Below are positions 6,814 to 7,854 of a DNA stretch of 7,854 nt, one piece after another. Source of the DNA: Acidobacteriaceae bacterium (lineage in GTDB: Bacteria; Acidobacteriota; Terriglobia; Terriglobales; Acidobacteriaceae); NCBI GenBank assembly GCA_003140785.1, contig PLKY01000266.1:1533-9386 (forward strand). Reading direction: 5' to 3'. The translations under genes and the position numbers were made by a program. The notes beneath the pieces are model-generated. The model saw only the letters and a list, made by a program, of their open reading frames with translations. It was not told the origin of the DNA and did no database searches. Position 1 is the stretch's first letter. Each line of letters starts with the position of its first letter.

Positions 6814-6833
6814 ATTAAGATGCGTTTGCCCTG
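6814..6833. repeat. Terminal inverted repeat of the ISAs1-family element, end nearest the transposase start
   Basis: Reverse complement of 5659-5678 with one mismatch in 20; 6818-6833 is identical. It lies 40 bp upstream of the transposase ATG, so the transposase promoter must lie in this short leader or outside the element. Confidence 0.93.
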
Positions 6834-6843
6834 CGTTTTCAGT
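6834..6843. repeat. Right copy of 10-bp target-site duplication
   Basis: CGTTTTCAGT immediately follows the inverted repeat and is identical to 5649-5658. Confidence 0.93.
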
Positions 6844-6898
6844 GCCCCGGCGTTATCCTGTCACTAGTGATTGGAAATGATAGAGCAGCGGCCATAGC

Positions 6899-6902
6899 GG
6901 AG
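6899..6902 (+). promoter_or_regulatory. Ribosome binding site deciding the start at 6909
   Basis: GGAG six bases before the ATG. It favours this start over the in-frame GTG at 6867. Confidence 0.6.
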
Positions 6903-6908
6903 CAGAAT

Positions 6909-7391
6909 ATGACGAAGGATTACATCCAAGAGATCGCAAACGGAATCAAGTCTAAATGGCACAAAGAGGCTGACGATCTCAAGACGGAAGAGCACCGTCA
7001 GTCGGTCTTGAAATCTAAAGGTAAACCATTTTTTGATGATGCAATCAAGACGCTGCAAAGCGACATTAACGAATTGAACGAGGCATTAACCGGAGACACC
7101 ACATCCCAAACCACAACGATAGCTAAGGCAAATGATGCTCAGACTTGGACGATTAGCAGACCCCACTTCCCACAGGTAAACTCCACTCTTAAATACGAAA
7201 CCGAGCAGATTTCCCTTTCTCTCCCCGGAAAGGGATCGGCGCATAATGAAATATATAAATTCCATGTCGAAAAGAATAATGGCTTATGGCTCGAAAGGGT
7301 ATATGGCGAAAATCCAGAGAAATTCCGGCATCCAGATGAATTCGCAAAACACATAATGGAAACGCTTTTCGAGGCAGAAAAGGAAAAATAA
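6909..7391 (+). CDS. Hypothetical protein (160 aa)
   Basis: I do not recognise a family. Residues 1-60 (MTKDYIQEIANGIKSKWHKE onward) are charged and predicted helical, likely a coiled coil or helical bundle. Residues 61-78 are a Thr/Ser/Ala-rich linker (TGDTTSQTTTIAKA). Residues 79-158 look like a small mixed alpha/beta domain: alternating hydrophobic stretches (LKYETEQISLSLP, IYKFHVEKNNGLWLERVYG) followed by HPDEFAKHIMETLF. There is no signal peptide or membrane segment, so it is probably cytoplasmic. The start at 6909 is chosen for its GGAG site and because a weakly similar N-terminus begins the gene at 7692. The ISAs1-family element sits 66 bp upstream and probably disconnects the native promoter. 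The frame is open upstream through the target duplication, so an N-terminal extension before the insertion cannot be excluded. It is convergent with the 51-aa gene (21-bp gap). Confidence 0.75.
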   Translation: MTKDYIQEIANGIKSKWHKEADDLKTEEHRQSVLKSKGKPFFDDAIKTLQSDINELNEALTGDTTSQTTTIAKANDAQTWTISRPHFPQVNSTLKYETEQISLSLPGKGSAHNEIYKFHVEKNNGLWLERVYGENPEKFRHPDEFAKHIMETLFEAEKEK

Positions 7392-7412
7392 TCGTTGCAC
7401 GAAAATTTGCAA

Positions 7413-7568
7413 TTAGCTCTGCTTTGATTCGATCCTCTCTAACGTTTTTCCCAACGAGTCGAGCCGTTCGATAATCCGGTTTGCCGCGTGGTCAATAGTC
7501 AGTTTCAGTATCCAAATCCAGCAGGTACCGATAACAACCGCAGCGAGGGCGATTTGGTAGGTCATCAT
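7413..7568 (-). CDS. Small single-pass membrane protein (51 aa)
   Basis: This short gene encodes MMTYQIALAAVVIGTCWIWI, then LKLTIDHAANRIIERLDSLG and a polar tail ending IESKQS. Residues 6-25 form one clear transmembrane helix (uncharged, with two Trp near its end). Residues 26-49 form an amphipathic helix with hydrophobic residues every three to four positions (I32, I33, L36, L39, L43, I46), able to form a coiled coil on one face of the membrane. The organisation resembles many small membrane proteins of mobile elements and toxin-like or holin-accessory peptides, but I cannot assign it to a family. Two adjacent ATGs are possible starts; a Shine-Dalgarno sequence is not obvious. It is transcribed away from the gene at 7692 and towards the gene at 6909. 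Confidence 0.6.
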   Translation of the reverse strand: MMTYQIALAAVVIGTCWIWILKLTIDHAANRIIERLDSLGKTLERIESKQS

Positions 7569-7602
7569 CGTCAAATTATCCCACCCAAAACGGCGCTATG
7601 AT

Positions 7603-7630
7603 TGACGGCAATTCAATAAAGGTAAATTAT
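7603..7630 (+). promoter_or_regulatory. Candidate promoter for the gene at 7692
   Basis: TTGACG (7603-7608) and AATTAT (7625-7630) are separated by 16 bases, five of six and four of six matches to the sigma-70 boxes. If used, transcription would start near 7637, downstream of the ATG at 7629, which would support the start at 7692. Confidence 0.3.
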
Positions 7631-7691
7631 GGAATTAGATGTAAGCTTCCGGCTGCGCTGCAAAATAGGTTCACGGGGAGGGCTGTGCGAA

Positions 7692-7854
7692 ATGGCGGAT
7701 GAAAGCTATATTCGCGGGCTGACGGAAACAATCAAAACAAAGATTGAATATGTCAGAGAGCAGACGCGGAAAGAAAATCGCGATGCCGAAATCGTCAAGG
7801 CAGAGAGTCCTAACAAATGGATGGAACTCAAGGATTGGCTCAATGAATCCATCG
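7692..7854 (+). CDS. Hypothetical protein, 3' end outside the window (54 aa visible)
   Basis: The visible part (MADESYIRGLTETIKTKIEY then VREQTRKENRDAEIV and KWMELKDWLNESI) is charged and helical. It resembles weakly the N-terminus of the protein at 6909: DYI...IKSK against SYI...IKTK, similar spacing of Lys/Glu, a Pro at residue 40 of each, then an amphipathic helix ending in Ile. Start choice: ATG at 7692 has GGAGG (7677-7681) ten bases upstream; an in-frame ATG at 7629 with AAAGG upstream would add 21 residues (MELDVSFRLRCKIGS...) that have no counterpart in the other protein. I prefer 7692. The frame is open to the window edge. No function can be inferred. Confidence 0.65.
   Translation, partial: MADESYIRGLTETIKTKIEYVREQTRKENRDAEIVKAESPNKWMELKDWLNESI

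Larger units (their letters stand above)
5659..6833 (-). mobile_element. Complete ISAs1-family insertion sequence
   Basis: The element is 1175 bp. Its ends begin CAGGGCAAACGCATCT on both sides in inverted orientation (16 of 16; 19 of 20 when extended), and it is bounded by a perfect 10-bp target duplication. It carries one transposase gene on the - strand that fills almost the entire element. All parts needed for transposition look intact, and the unmutated duplication argues for a recent insertion. The insertion point is 66 bp upstream of the small gene starting at 6909. No passenger gene is present. Confidence 0.95.

Noticed and set aside
6862..6869. 8-bp palindrome CACTAGTG
   Set aside because: Too short to distinguish from chance, and no second copy was noticed nearby.
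6867..6908. GTG at 6867 as start of the 160-aa gene
   Set aside because: No ribosome binding site; ATG at 6909 has GGAG at good spacing and matches the N-terminus of the similar gene at 7692.
7395..7412. TTGCA/TGCAA inverted repeat between the convergent genes as a bidirectional terminator
   Set aside because: Only a 5-bp A/T-rich stem with an 8-nt loop; too weak to call.
1..7854. CRISPR arrays, tRNA or rRNA genes
   Set aside because: No regularly spaced direct repeats and no sequence I could recognise as a tRNA cloverleaf or rRNA segment.

Overview
The window looks like a chromosomal segment from an Acidobacteriota-type soil bacterium. The best clue is the first gene, a long MacB/FtsX-type permease with two permease modules and no ATPase, the 'ADOP' architecture that is abundant in that phylum. 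The taxonomic call is inference from gene families; no RNA gene or marker gene is present.

Layout: (1) 2-1747, the 3' part of an ADOP-type ABC permease on the + strand. (2) 1748-2049, a gene-free gap between convergent genes. (3) 2050-3093 on the - strand, an exported double-domain VOC (glyoxalase/dioxygenase superfamily) protein with a signal peptide and a clear ribosome binding site. (4) 3268-4043, a gene graveyard on the - strand: a C-terminal nitroreductase-like scrap followed by a LysR-type regulator that has lost its DNA-binding half. (5) From about 4050 to the right edge, accessory DNA that looks more A/T-rich. It holds a 97-codon helical hypothetical ORF, an IS1595-family transposase with its own terminator, a complete ISAs1-family insertion sequence, and three small genes I do not recognise.

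The best-resolved structure is the ISAs1-family element at 5659-6833. It is 1175 bp, has terminal inverted repeats that are perfect over 16 bp (19 of 20 matching), and is flanked by perfect 10-bp direct repeats (CGTTTTCAGT). It encodes one intact 366-aa DDE transposase whose stop codon lies inside the inverted repeat. The intact duplication points to a fairly recent insertion. It landed 66 bp upstream of the start of a small gene (6909-7391), probably separating that gene from its promoter. Conceptually removing the element leaves an open frame running into that gene.

The right end holds two same-strand small genes (6909 and 7692 starts) whose N-termini look weakly alike, with a 51-aa single-pass membrane protein encoded between them on the other strand. 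That protein is an unreported short gene. No function can be assigned to these three from sequence alone. They are the part of the window most likely to be undescribed, but nothing visible proves a defence or other named system.
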